From Rhodospirillales bacterium (lineage in GTDB: Bacteria; Pseudomonadota; Alphaproteobacteria; Rhodospirillales; Defluviicoccaceae): 47,637 bases of DNA. How positions within the stretch are numbered: position 1 is the stretch's first letter; every line of letters begins with the position of its first letter. Position numbers and translations under genes: made by a program. The DNA is taken from assembly GCA_025458035.1 (NCBI GenBank), contig JALOTH010000002.1:1-47637 (forward strand), read 5' to 3'. Positions 26,765 through 35,635 of this stretch are shown here, one piece after another. The notes below the pieces were generated by a model. That model searched no databases, was not told where the DNA came from, and saw only the letters and a program-made list of their open reading frames with translations.

Positions 26765-28240
26765 TCATTTCACCAAGGGTTCGAGAAAGGCGAAGATCGG
26801 TTCGGCGAAAAAGAACAGGGCAAGAGTGCCGATCGCGGTCAGCCACAACGGGGCGACGCAAAGCAGTGGCGCTTCCCGGATGCCGGCGGCAGTCCCATCA
26901 TGGCCCGGATCGCCGCTCTTCGCCGGCGCCATGAAGCCGACCACCGCCACCGGCAGCAGGTAGGCGATGCTGAGCAGCGAGGACAGCATCAGCGCGCCCA
27001 TCAGCAGCAACTGGCCGGTGTCGGCGGTCGCCAGCATCAGCATCCACTTGCTCCACGAACCGCCGGTGGGCGGCAGGCCGATGATGCTCAGGGACGCCAG
27101 CAGAAAGGCGGCGAAGGTGAACGGCATGCGCCGGCCGAGGCCATGCATGTCGCTGATTTCGGTCTTGTGGCTGGCGACGAGAATGGCGCCGGCGCAGAAG
27201 AACAGGGTGATCTTGCCGAAGGCGTGCATGGCGATGTGCATGGCGCCGCCGATGATCCCGGCCCCGGTCGCCAGCATGGCACCAAGGACGATGTAGGAAA
27301 GCTGGCTCACCGTGGAATAGGCGAGACGTGCCTTCAGGTTGTCCTTGGTCAGGGCGATCAGCGAGCCGATCAGGATCGTCGCCGCGGCGACGTAGGTCAG
27401 CCAGACGCTGATGCCGGTATCGCCCAGAAAGTCCAAGCCGAAGATGTACAGGGTCACCTTGAGGATACAGAAGACGCCCGCCTTGACGACGGCGACGGCG
27501 TGCAGGAGTGCGCTCACCGGCGTCGGCGCCACCATCGCCGCCGGCAGCCAGCGGTGCAGCGGCATCAGCGCCGCCTTGGCGATGCCGAAGACGAACAGCG
27601 CCAGGATGATCGCCGCGCCGCTGTCGGAAATGTTGCCGGCGAGGATGCCGCCCGGCGCGAAGGTGACGGTGCCGGCCGCCTGGTTGGTGGCGATGATCGC
27701 CGGCAGCATCAAGGCGAATGACGCCGCCAGCAGCAGTCCGGCGTAGGTCCGCGCCCCGTTGCGCGCCTCGGCGGTGCCTGCATGCCCCACCAGCGGAAAC
27801 GTGCTCAAGGTGAGCGCCTCGTAGAAGACGAAGAGGGTCACCAGGTTGGCGGAAAAGGCCACCCCCATGGCGGCGGCGATGGCGATGGCGAAGAACGCGT
27901 AAAAGCGGGTCTGGTTCTCCTCGTGGTGCGCCCGCATGTAGCCGATCGAATAGACGGAGGTGACGATCCACAGCAGGCTGGCGACGACGGCGAAGACGCA
28001 GGCCAGCGGTTCCGCCGACAGCGCGATCGTCACCCCCGGCAGAAAGCCGATCAGCGCCACCTCCGGCCGTTCGCCTTCGAGAACGGCACTGACGATGCCG
28101 ACGACGACGGCCAGCAGCAGCACGGCGGTGAGCAGGGTGACGGCTTCGCGCAGATTGGGGTTGCGGCCGGCCGCCGCGATCAGGATGGCGCCGACCAGCG
28201 GCAGGACGACGGCAAGTTCCATCAGCGCGACCGGTGTCAT
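26765..28240 (-). CDS. mnhD: Mrp/Mnh antiporter D-like subunit (second copy)
   Basis: A 491-residue NuoM/NuoN-like membrane subunit. The family residues are present: E141 (FVFYEALTLS), K222 (FGIAKAALMPLHRW) and K253 (AVVKAGVF). Its start overlaps the preceding D-like gene as ATGA. Much longer open frames on the same strand extend upstream but are GC-driven; the domain begins at this ATG. Three D-like subunits in one operon imply three antiporter-type channels or replacement of the large MnhA subunit. Confidence 0.92.
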   Translation of the reverse strand: MTPVALMELAVVLPLVGAILIAAAGRNPNLREAVTLLTAVLLLAVVVGIVSAVLEGERPEVALIGFLPGVTIALSAEPLACVFAVVASLLWIVTSVYSIGYMRAHHEENQTRFYAFFAIAIAAAMGVAFSANLVTLFVFYEALTLSTFPLVGHAGTAEARNGARTYAGLLLAASFALMLPAIIATNQAAGTVTFAPGGILAGNISDSGAAIILALFVFGIAKAALMPLHRWLPAAMVAPTPVSALLHAVAVVKAGVFCILKVTLYIFGLDFLGDTGISVWLTYVAAATILIGSLIALTKDNLKARLAYSTVSQLSYIVLGAMLATGAGIIGGAMHIAMHAFGKITLFFCAGAILVASHKTEISDMHGLGRRMPFTFAAFLLASLSIIGLPPTGGSWSKWMLMLATADTGQLLLMGALMLSSLLSIAYLLPVAVVGFMAPAKSGDPGHDGTAAGIREAPLLCVAPLWLTAIGTLALFFFAEPIFAFLEPLVK

Positions 28241-29718
28241 TCGCCGCTTCCCAGCAACTGCTTGGCGGTGACGACGGCAAAGTCGCCGATCAGGGAGCCG
28301 TCGATGGCGATGACCACGGTGGCGACGGTCAAGGCGACGAGCGCGAGCAGCATCGGCGCCGGCGCTTCCCGCACCGCGGCCACCCGCTCCGACGGCGGAT
28401 GCAGGTAGGCGGCGGCGATCAGCCGCCAGACATAGACCAGCGCCAGCAGGCTGGCGGCGACGATGACCACGGCCACCCACCACCAGTTGCGGTCAAGGGC
28501 GCCCTGCAGCAGCAGCCACTTGGTGATGAAGCCAAGGGTCAGCGGTGCGCCGACGAGGCTGAGGCCGCCGACGACGACGCAGGCGGCGGTGATCGGCATC
28601 GGCTTGGCGAAGCCGCGAATGTCGCGCAGGTCGGCGGAGCCGATGCGGAAGATGATGCAGCCGACGGCCATGAACAGAATCGCCTTGATCATGGCGTGGT
28701 TGAAGATGTGGACGACGGCGCCGGCAAGGCCGGTGACGTCGGCGAGGCCGAGGCCGAGCACCATGTAGCCGATCTGCGAGATGCTGGAAAATGCCAGCAG
28801 GCGCTTGACGTTGGTCTGCCACACCGCCGCCAGCGCGCCGACGATCATCGAAAGCAGCCCGAAGCCCACCAGCACTTCGTCGATCGGCATCACCGCGAAC
28901 ATCGTCGGGCCGCCGAACATGGTGTAGGCGATGCGGATCAGCGCATAGACGGCAACCTTGGTCGCCGTCGCCGCGAGAAAGACGGTGACCACCGTCGGCG
29001 CGAAGGCATAGGCGTTGGGCAGCCACAGGTGCAGGGGAAACAGCGCCAGTTTCAAGCCGAGGCCGACGGTGAGGAAGGCGAGCGCCATCTGCACGGTGCG
29101 GATATGAGTCATCTCCGGCACGCGCGCGGCGAGATCGGCGATGTTGAGGGTCCCGGTGACCATGTAGAGAAGGCCGATGCCCAGCACGTAGAAGGTCGCG
29201 CCGAGGGTGCCCATGATCAGGTAGCGAAAGGCGGCGGTCAGCGCCCGCCGATCGGTGCCAAGGCTGATCAGCACGTACGACGACAGTGACGAGATCTCGA
29301 GAAAGACGAACAGGTTGAAGGCGTCACCGGTGACCGGAATGCCCATCAGCCCGGTGAAACACAGCAAATACATGGTGTAGAACAGATAGCCACGGTCGGC
29401 GGCGACCTCGGCCTCGACCGACCGGCGGGCAAAGATCATCGACAGAAAGCCGATGGCGGCGACGGTGACGAGGACGAAGGCGCTCAATCCGTCGACCCGG
29501 TATTCGATGCCCCATGGCGGCGGCCAGCCGCCGATGGCATAGGAAACCGGGCCTTCGTTGACGACGTGCACGAGCAGGATCAGCGACGCCACGAAGGCGC
29601 CGCCGGTCACCAGCAGCGCCAGCAGCCAGCCGGCGAAAGCATTGCGCAGGATAACGCAAATGGGGGCCGCCATCAGCGGCAGAACGATTTGCAGGATCGG
29701 CTGATGAACGGAGATCAC
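28237..29718 (-). CDS. mnhD: Mrp/Mnh antiporter D-like subunit (first copy)
   Basis: A 493-residue proton-translocating subunit, the most typical MnhD of the three. It keeps E141 (FVFLEISSLSSYVL), K223 (GLKLALFPLHLWLP) and K254 (TATKVAVYAL). It starts with GTG overlapping the mnhC stop (GTGA), the expected MnhC-MnhD order. The product forms part of a membrane complex exchanging Na+ or K+ for protons. Confidence 0.94.
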   Translation of the reverse strand: MISVHQPILQIVLPLMAAPICVILRNAFAGWLLALLVTGGAFVASLILLVHVVNEGPVSYAIGGWPPPWGIEYRVDGLSAFVLVTVAAIGFLSMIFARRSVEAEVAADRGYLFYTMYLLCFTGLMGIPVTGDAFNLFVFLEISSLSSYVLISLGTDRRALTAAFRYLIMGTLGATFYVLGIGLLYMVTGTLNIADLAARVPEMTHIRTVQMALAFLTVGLGLKLALFPLHLWLPNAYAFAPTVVTVFLAATATKVAVYALIRIAYTMFGGPTMFAVMPIDEVLVGFGLLSMIVGALAAVWQTNVKRLLAFSSISQIGYMVLGLGLADVTGLAGAVVHIFNHAMIKAILFMAVGCIIFRIGSADLRDIRGFAKPMPITAACVVVGGLSLVGAPLTLGFITKWLLLQGALDRNWWWVAVVIVAASLLALVYVWRLIAAAYLHPPSERVAAVREAPAPMLLALVALTVATVVIAIDGSLIGDFAVVTAKQLLGSGE

Positions 29719-30071
29719 GTCACGTCGCCTTCCAGCTTGGCGATCTCGTCATCTTCGATGCTGCCGAAGGCGTCGCGGATGCGCACCACCAATGCCAACC
29801 CCACCGCCATGGTGGCAACGCCGACGACGATGGCGGTGAGGATGAGCACGCTGGGGATCGGGTTGGTATAGGTCGCGAAACCCGGGGCGAGAATGGGCGC
29901 GGTGCCGCCCTCCACCTTGCCCATGGAAATATAAAAGACGAATACGGAAACCTGAAAAATGTTGAGGCCAAATATTTTTTTGACCAGGTTGCCCTGTGAT
30001 ATGACGATATAAAAACCGATCATCATCAGCGCGATGACAATCCAGTAATTGAAAAGGCCGGGAAAATCCAT
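29715..30071 (-). CDS. mnhC: Mrp/Mnh antiporter subunit C (NuoK-like)
   Basis: A 118-residue, three-helix membrane subunit homologous to NuoK. It shows LFNYWIVIALMMIGFYIVIS at the N-terminus and the conserved NPIPSVLILTAIVVGVATMA segment near 70-89. The first half of the gene (about 29,925-30,050) is distinctly richer in A/T than its neighbours, with codons such as ATA and TTT, which is unusual here. It follows the A-prime/B fusion after six bases and overlaps the next D-like gene. Confidence 0.93.
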   Translation of the reverse strand: MDFPGLFNYWIVIALMMIGFYIVISQGNLVKKIFGLNIFQVSVFVFYISMGKVEGGTAPILAPGFATYTNPIPSVLILTAIVVGVATMAVGLALVVRIRDAFGSIEDDEIAKLEGDVT

Positions 30072-30077
30072 CGCCGT

Positions 30078-31124
30078 TCAGTCCACTTGCTGCGGATCTT
30101 GGCCGGCGAACACGAAAAAAACCGTCATCATCGCCGAAGCGACGGTGATGCCGACACCGAGTTCGATGAGAATGATGCCCAGCTCCTGGCCGTGCACCGG
30201 GTCGTGGGCGAGCACCGAGTAGTCGAGATAGTTGCCACCGAGAAGCACCCCGGCAATGCCGACGCCGGCATAGATGAGCACGCCCAGCGCCAGCGTTCCC
30301 CGCAGCACGCTGGCCGGCGCTACCGCGCGAGCCATCGGCACGCCGAACAGCAGCGCATAGAGGATGAACGCCGAAGCGAAGATGACGCCGGCCTGGAAGC
30401 CGCCGCCGGGTCCGAGCTCACCGTGCGCCTGCGTGTAGAATGCGAACAGCAGGATGGGCGGGATCAGCAGCTTTCCCCCCACCCGCAAGATCGCCTTGAA
30501 CCGCATCTCGCCGGAATCGCCGGGAACGGCTGCGCCCTCCGAACCGGGCGCGGCGGGCGCCCGGCCAGGCCCGCCGCCGGCCGCCACGCGCGGGTTTGCC
30601 ACCGGATAGCGGCGGCCGCGGCCCAGCAGCACCAGCACCCCGACCCCGGCGGTGAAGATCACCGTCGTCTCGCCGAGCGTGTCAAAGCCGCGGTAGCTGG
30701 CGAGAACCGAGGTGACGATGTTCGGAACGCCGGTTTCGGCGAGCGAGTCCTCAATGTAGCGGGGCGCAACGTGGGTGTGGATCGGGGCGTCGGGATCGCC
30801 CCACCCCGGCATGTCGAGGGTGCCGTAGATGAGCGCGGCGCCGGTGACCAGCACCACGATCAGCGCCGGCAGGTGAAAGACCCGCGTGCGCTTCTCATGC
30901 TCGGTGCGCGTCAGGGCAAGGCTGGCGAGGCCGAGGACGGTGGCGATGCCGGCGCCAACCGAGGCTTCGGTGAAGGCGACGTCAACGGCGCCGAGCACCA
31001 CCCAGAGCGAGGCGGCGGTGAGGCTGAATATGCCCGAGAACATGACCACCGCCAAAAGGTTGCGCAGCCAGACGAGGCCCAGCGCCGTCGCCACCATGAT
31101 CATCAGCAGGCTGATATTGATCAC
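30078..31124 (-). CDS. Fusion of MnhA C-terminal (MbhD/MbhE-like) region with MnhB
   Basis: A 348-residue membrane protein with three parts. Residues 1-75 match the DUF4040/MbhD part of MrpA (LRNLLAVVMFSGIFSLTAAS, AVDVAFTEASVGAGIATVL). Residues ~80-170 match the MbhE-like part (SYRGFDTLGETTVIFTAGVG). An Ala/Gly/Pro linker (178-205) joins these to an MnhB domain (205-348) with HGELGPGGGFQAGVIFASAF. The N-terminal NuoL-like part of MnhA is absent. The GTG start at 31124 overlaps the mnhG stop (GTGA), which fixes it. Confidence 0.9.
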   Translation of the reverse strand: MINISLLMIMVATALGLVWLRNLLAVVMFSGIFSLTAASLWVVLGAVDVAFTEASVGAGIATVLGLASLALTRTEHEKRTRVFHLPALIVVLVTGAALIYGTLDMPGWGDPDAPIHTHVAPRYIEDSLAETGVPNIVTSVLASYRGFDTLGETTVIFTAGVGVLVLLGRGRRYPVANPRVAAGGGPGRAPAAPGSEGAAVPGDSGEMRFKAILRVGGKLLIPPILLFAFYTQAHGELGPGGGFQAGVIFASAFILYALLFGVPMARAVAPASVLRGTLALGVLIYAGVGIAGVLLGGNYLDYSVLAHDPVHGQELGIILIELGVGITVASAMMTVFFVFAGQDPQQVD

Positions 31125-31468
31125 GCTTTCGATGACGGCGCTCCTTCCGAAGGCGAGCTTCGATCCCCGAGCCACGGCAGCACGCGACCGTGCAGCGCGG
31201 CGCGCGCCAGCGCATGGGTGGCGGTGGGACTGGTGAACAGGATGAAGACGATGATCAGGATGAGCTTGACGGCGACGGTCCACGAGGGTGACTGCAGGAC
31301 GAGCCCGACGATGATCAGCCCGGCTGCCAGCGTGTCGATCAGCCCCGCCGCATGCATGCGCGAGAAGACATCCGGCAGGCGCAGCAGGCCGATGCCGCCG
31401 ATCAGCGCCGCCAGCACGCCGGCGACGAGGCAGAGCCAGCTGAGACCGTCAAGCAGCACCGCCACCAT
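31121..31468 (-). CDS. mnhG: Mrp/Mnh antiporter subunit G
   Basis: A 115-residue small membrane subunit with three helices and the family core GGIGLLRLPDVFSRMHAAGL (24-43) followed by DTLAAGLIIVGL and a KLILIIVFILFTSPTATHAL block (68-87). The C-terminal ~25 residues are polar and Ser/Pro-rich. Its start overlaps the mnhF stop by one base and its stop overlaps the fusion gene start. Confidence 0.94.
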   Translation of the reverse strand: MVAVLLDGLSWLCLVAGVLAALIGGIGLLRLPDVFSRMHAAGLIDTLAAGLIIVGLVLQSPSWTVAVKLILIIVFILFTSPTATHALARAALHGRVLPWLGDRSSPSEGAPSSKA

Positions 31469-31755
31469 CAGACGTCGGACCAGCTGCGCTGTTCGAAGGG
31501 GCCGCCGAGATGGGCGAACTTGGCGAACTTGGTGACGGCAATCAGCGCGATGAAGTTGATCAGGGTATAGACCAGCGCGATATCGAGGAAGTCCGGCCGG
31601 CCGCTCAGAAAGCCATGCACCGCGATCAGCAGGACGGTCAGCGTACCGAACGCGTTGACGGCGAGAATCCGGTCGTAGACCGTCGGCCCCGCCAGTCCGC
31701 GCACGAGCACCAGCGCCATCGCCAGCAACACGCCGAGGGCGGTGAAACCGAACAT
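31468..31755 (-). CDS. mnhF: Mrp/Mnh antiporter subunit F
   Basis: A 95-residue three-helix subunit with the family signature RGLAGPTVYDRILAVNAFGT (near 20-39) and the helix FLDIALVYTLINFIALIAVT. The ATG at 31755 is used because it overlaps the mnhE stop (TGATG). An upstream in-frame start would add 18 residues that are not family-like. Confidence 0.94.
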   Translation of the reverse strand: MFGFTALGVLLAMALVLVRGLAGPTVYDRILAVNAFGTLTVLLIAVHGFLSGRPDFLDIALVYTLINFIALIAVTKFAKFAHLGGPFEQRSWSDV

Positions 31756-32234
31756 CACGTCGCCGCCTCGATCGCCGCAACCCGCCGGTTCATTTCGCTG
31801 TCCTCCCATCCGGATGCCGCCTGCGCGGTCAGCGCGTAGACGGTGAGTTCCTCGCCATCGAGGGCGATCGTCACCGTTCCCGGCGTCAGCGTGATCGAGT
31901 TGGCGAAGATGACCCGCCCGAGTTCCGTCCGCTGTCGTCCGCGAACGGTGAACACCGCGGGCGCGATCGGCAGGCTCGGTGCCAGGATCACCTTGGCCAC
32001 GTCGATGCTGGACACGACGATCTCCTTGAGCAGCCAGGGCCAGTAGGCGAGGACCTTAAGGCTCAGGTGCACCGGGTGGCCTTCGTGGTCGACCACGTCC
32101 ATGTGGCGAGAGAGCAGCACAACAAGCACCACGGAGACGGCGCCCATGGCAAGCAGCAGCGGTTTGTCGAAATAACCGGAGAGCAGCAGCCACAGGGCGG
32201 CCATAGCGAGGCCAAGGCTGACGGCGCGTGTCAT
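31755..32234 (-). CDS. mnhE: Mrp/Mnh antiporter subunit E
   Basis: A 159-residue subunit with two N-terminal membrane helices followed by a soluble domain. The family block YWPWLLKEIVVSSIDVAKVI is at 64-83 and VIFANSITLTPGTVTIALDG at 108-127. It is the first gene of the nine-gene antiporter operon. A strong purine-rich ribosome site (GGAAGGGGAG) precedes the ATG. Confidence 0.93.
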   Translation of the reverse strand: MTRAVSLGLAMAALWLLLSGYFDKPLLLAMGAVSVVLVVLLSRHMDVVDHEGHPVHLSLKVLAYWPWLLKEIVVSSIDVAKVILAPSLPIAPAVFTVRGRQRTELGRVIFANSITLTPGTVTIALDGEELTVYALTAQAASGWEDSEMNRRVAAIEAAT

Positions 32235-32306
32235 GGCTCCCCTTCCTGTTGGTGCGTCGGCAGCGATTTCCGCCCGCGCCGATCGTTAGCGTTCCCCCAT
32301 CACTAC

Positions 32307-32317
32307 GATCAATGATC
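32307..32317. promoter_or_regulatory. Palindrome upstream of the antiporter operon, possible operator
   Basis: GATCAATGATC is a perfect 11-base inverted repeat 73 bases upstream of mnhE, in a relatively AT-rich leader that also repeats TTTCAG on the minus strand. It could bind a dimeric regulator of the antiporter operon. No promoter boxes were assigned with confidence. Confidence 0.25.
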
Positions 32318-32364
32318 TGAAAACGCTACTGAAAGTTTTTCGGTTGGGCATGCGAAGCGAGGGT

Positions 32365-32775
32365 TTAGCACGCCGGCCCCCCGTTGCGGGGGGTGCGAGC
32401 CGGCGGGCCAGCGGCAAGCCCCTCGTTCGAGGTGATCTCGTATTCCGCGCCAGCCGGCGCGTAGTGGCGGGGATCGCGCGAAGAAAACCAGTCCAGCGCT
32501 TCGTCGAAGTAGGTGACGGTCCAGTGTGGCAGGGCCCGCTTCACGGCACGGGCGATGGCAAGCCCAGTGGCGGAGAAGGCAACGAAGTCGAATCGCTTGC
32601 CCGAGACATCCTCATAGGCGAGCGGGTCGCAGTGCGCGTCATAGGCATCGGCCCAGCGGGCAAGGCGAGCCAGGAGGTCGTCATCAACCGGCAGCGTGGC
32701 GAAGGCACGGGCCGCCTCGTCGACCAGGATATAGCCGTTCGAACCGTAGTCGGCGACGATTCTCACCTTGGGCAC
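32365..32775 (-). CDS. Hypothetical cytoplasmic protein
   Basis: A protein of about 136 residues I do not recognise. It reads as a genuine globular protein: VRIVADYGSNGYILVDEAAR near the start, a helical middle (LLARLARWADAYDAHCDPLA) and WTVTYFDEALDWFSSRDPRH towards the end. The start is uncertain: GTG at 32775 or 32766, or an ATG at 32847 that would add low-complexity residues. The last 15 codons include a seven-base-pair hairpin, CCCCCCG-TTG-CGGGGGG (32377-32393). It is leftward, upstream of the antiporter operon and divergent from murJ. Confidence 0.6.
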   Translation of the reverse strand: MPKVRIVADYGSNGYILVDEAARAFATLPVDDDLLARLARWADAYDAHCDPLAYEDVSGKRFDFVAFSATGLAIARAVKRALPHWTVTYFDEALDWFSSRDPRHYAPAGAEYEITSNEGLAAGPPARTPRNGGPAC

Positions 32776-32864
32776 CGACAGCGAACCCCCAGGCGTGGCA
32801 CGTGAGTGCGCACAGGATGCCGCGGCGCGGCCGACGGCGTCAATCACCGCCTTCGTGCGACGAT

Positions 32865-32904
32865 CAGCAAGGGCCGCCGCCGCCGCCGCGGTGCGGCCTT
32901 GCTG
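32865..32904. other. Long stem-loop in the leader region of murJ
   Basis: CAGCAAGG-G-CCGC (32865-32877) pairs with GCGGCCTTGCTG (32893-32904), giving 12 base pairs with one bulged G around a GC-rich loop. It ends 28 bases before the murJ ATG. No U-run follows, so it is not a classic terminator. It might be a leader structure or a protein-binding site. Confidence 0.4.
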
Positions 32905-32932
32905 CCGGATGAAAAGCCGCTAAACAAGGGCC

Positions 32933-34483
32933 ATGTCTCTTCTCCGGTCGATCGCGACGATCGGCGGGCTCACCGCCGTCAGCCGCGTGCTTGGCTTCAT
33001 CCGCGACGTTCTGACGGCGGCGCTGCTCGGGACCGGGCCGGTCGCCGACGCGTTTTTCGTCGCCTTGCGGCTGCCCAATCTGTTCCGCGCGCTGTTCGCG
33101 GAAGGCGCCTTCTCGGCGGCATTCGTGCCGCTTTTCGTCGGCACGCTGCAGTCGGAGGGCCGCTCGCAGGCGCGCGCCTTCGCCGAAAGAACCCTTGCCG
33201 TGCTGACGGCGGCGCTGCTCGCCTTTGTCCTCGTCATGCAACTGGCGATGGGCTTGGTGATCCATGTGATCGCCCCCGGCTTCGTCGGTACGGAAACGTA
33301 TGGGCTTGCCGTCGAGTTCTGCCGGCTGACCTTTCCCTACCTGCTGTTCATCTCCCTCACCGCGCTGCTCGGCGGCGTCCTCAATGCCCATGGACGGTTC
33401 GCGGCGCCGGCGGCCACCCCCATCCTTCTCAACCTGTCGCTGATCGGCGCCCTGCTCGGCGCCGGCCCGTGGATGCCGACCATGGGTCACGCCCTGGCCT
33501 GGGGCACGACGGTCGCCGGGATCGTGCAATTCCTGTGGCTGTTCGTGAACACCGGGACCGGGGCCTTCTGGATGCGCCTGCCGCGCCCCAAGCTGGAGCC
33601 GCGGGTGCGCCTGCTGATCCGCCGCGCCGTGCCGGTGGCGTTCGGTGCCGGCGTGCACCAGGTCAACGTGCTGGTCGACACCACGCTCGCTTCCCTGCTC
33701 GGCACCGGCGCCGTCTCCTACCTGTTCTACGCCGACCGCCTGAACCAGCTGCCCCACGGCATCGTCGGCGTCGCCGTGTCGACGGCGCTGCTGCCGCTGT
33801 TGTCGCGACAGTTTAGGCTCGGCCAACTCGAAGCGGCGCTGCACAGCCAGAATCGGGCGCTGGAACTCGCCTTTCTGCTGATGCTGCCGGCGGCGGCGGC
33901 GCTGATGATCCTGTCCGAGCCGGTGATCGCGCTGCTGTTCGAGCGGGGCGCCTTCGGCCCCGACGCCGTCGTCGCCACCGCCAATGCGCTGACCGCCTAC
34001 GCGGCGGGCCTGCCCGGCTTTCTGCTGATCAAGGCGCTGACGCCCGCCTATTACGCGCGCGAGGACACGGCGACGCCGGTGAAGATCGCCGCGATCACCA
34101 TGGTGGTGCATATCGCCCTGTCGCTGACGCTGATGTGGCCGCTGGGGCACGTCGGCATCGCGCTGTCGACGGCACTCGCCGCTTGGTGCAACGCCGGGCT
34201 GCTGGCCGTGGTGCTGTTTCGCCGGAAGCTGCTGCGCATCGACGACCGCCTGCGCCGGCGCCTGCCGCGCACGCTGCTGGCGACGGCGGCGATGGCGGCG
34301 GCGATCTGGGGGCTGCGTGAGATCCTACAGCCGTGGTGGACGGGCGGCCTGATGGAGCGGGCGGCGGCGGTGGGGGCGATGATCGCTGTCGGCCTCGCCG
34401 TCTACGGCGTGTGCGTCCAGCTTTTCGGTGCCGCACGCTTTGGCGAGCTGCGCGGACTGTTACGCGGCCGCGGCGCGGCTTGA
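32933..34483 (+). CDS. murJ: Lipid II flippase MurJ
   Basis: A 516-residue, 14-helix MOP-superfamily protein that flips the peptidoglycan precursor lipid II to the periplasm. Typical N-terminus: RVLGFIRDVLTAALLGTGPV followed by ADAFFVALRLPNLFRALFAE, including the conserved Arg and Asp residues of the central cavity. FGAGVHQVNVLVDTTLASLL lies near 240-260. Length is normal and the ATG is preceded by AAGGG at a good distance. Followed by trpS after 60 bases, an order common in alphaproteobacteria. Confidence 0.96.
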   Translation: MSLLRSIATIGGLTAVSRVLGFIRDVLTAALLGTGPVADAFFVALRLPNLFRALFAEGAFSAAFVPLFVGTLQSEGRSQARAFAERTLAVLTAALLAFVLVMQLAMGLVIHVIAPGFVGTETYGLAVEFCRLTFPYLLFISLTALLGGVLNAHGRFAAPAATPILLNLSLIGALLGAGPWMPTMGHALAWGTTVAGIVQFLWLFVNTGTGAFWMRLPRPKLEPRVRLLIRRAVPVAFGAGVHQVNVLVDTTLASLLGTGAVSYLFYADRLNQLPHGIVGVAVSTALLPLLSRQFRLGQLEAALHSQNRALELAFLLMLPAAAALMILSEPVIALLFERGAFGPDAVVATANALTAYAAGLPGFLLIKALTPAYYAREDTATPVKIAAITMVVHIALSLTLMWPLGHVGIALSTALAAWCNAGLLAVVLFRRKLLRIDDRLRRRLPRTLLATAAMAAAIWGLREILQPWWTGGLMERAAAVGAMIAVGLAVYGVCVQLFGAARFGELRGLLRGRGAA

Positions 34484-34543
34484 CCCCAGGCTGGCGAGCC
34501 TGCATAAGCCCAGCCAGCCTTCAGCAGTGCAGCAGATCGGACC

Positions 34544-35554
34544 ATGCAGCGCGTGTTCTCGGGCATTCAGCCCACCGGCAATCTGCATCTCGGCAACTAT
34601 CTCGGCGCCATCCGCAATTGGGTGCGCCTGCAGGAGCGCTTTGAGTGCCTGTACTGCGTCGTCGACATGCACGCGATCACCGTCTGGCAGGACCCGGCCG
34701 AACTGATCGCCAGCACCCGCAGCGTCGCCGCCGCCGTGCTCGCCGCCGGCGTCGATGCCGAACGCCAGATCCTGTTCAACCAGAGCCGCGTCGCCGGTCA
34801 TGCCCAGCTCGCCTGGGTGTTCAACTGCGTCGCCCGCCTCGGCTGGCTGAACCGGATGACGCAGTTCAAGGAGAAGGCGGGCAAGCATCGGGAGAACGCG
34901 TCGGTCGGCCTTTATGCGTATCCCAACCTGATGGCGGCCGATATCCTGCTGTACAAGGCGACGCACGTGCCGGTGGGCGAGGACCAGAAGCAGCATCTGG
35001 AACTGGCCCGCGATATCGCCCAGAAGTTCAACAACGATTACGGCCGTGAGATTTTTCCGATCGTCGAGCCGCTGATCTTAGGCCCGGCGGCGCGGGTGAT
35101 GTCACTGCGTGACGGCACCAAGAAAATGAGCAAGTCGGACCCCTCCGACTATTCGCGCATCAACCTGGTGGACGATGCCGATACGATCGCGCTGAAGATC
35201 CGCAAGGCGACCTCCGATGCCGGCGTCGTGCCGGATACCCCGCAAGGTCTCGAAGGCCGGCCGGAAGCGGCCAACCTGCTCGGCATCTATGCGGCGCTCA
35301 CCGATGCGGAACTCCAGGACGTGTGCCACGGCTTCGCCGGCTCCGAATGGTCGCGGTTCAAGTCGCAGCTGGCGGACCGGGCGGTTGCCGCGCTGTCACC
35401 GATCGGCGCGGAGGTTCGCCGCCTGCTCGCCGATCCCGGCCATATCGACCGGGTGCTGGCCGACGGCGCGGCGAGAGCCGAGGCGATCGCGGCCCCCATC
35501 CTCGCCGAAGTCTACGACATCGTCGGCTTTCTCAACACGCCGCGGCGGGGTTGA
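34544..35554 (+). CDS. trpS: Tryptophanyl-tRNA synthetase
   Basis: A 336-residue class I aminoacyl-tRNA synthetase. The HIGH-type motif appears as [10 protein letters not shown] (11-20) after FSGIQPT, and the KMSKS loop as [10 protein letters not shown] (near 193). The tryptophan-binding region with [20 protein letters not shown] is intact. Length is typical and nothing is missing. Confidence 0.97.
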   Translation: MQRVFSGIQPTGNLHLGNYLGAIRNWVRLQERFECLYCVVDMHAITVWQDPAELIASTRSVAAAVLAAGVDAERQILFNQSRVAGHAQLAWVFNCVARLGWLNRMTQFKEKAGKHRENASVGLYAYPNLMAADILLYKATHVPVGEDQKQHLELARDIAQKFNNDYGREIFPIVEPLILGPAARVMSLRDGTKKMSKSDPSDYSRINLVDDADTIALKIRKATSDAGVVPDTPQGLEGRPEAANLLGIYAALTDAELQDVCHGFAGSEWSRFKSQLADRAVAALSPIGAEVRRLLADPGHIDRVLADGAARAEAIAAPILAEVYDIVGFLNTPRRG

Positions 35555-35635
35555 TGGATCTCGCGCTGCTCCCCACTTGACCGACAGCGGCGAATAGCGG
35601 GCGCCCGGCGTCATCGCCGCAGAAAGGGACGACAC

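Noticed and set aside
30078-31283. Earlier start for the A-prime/B fusion within the mnhG region
   Set aside because: The GTG at 31124 overlaps the mnhG stop exactly, and the residues upstream of it are the Arg-rich shadow of mnhG.
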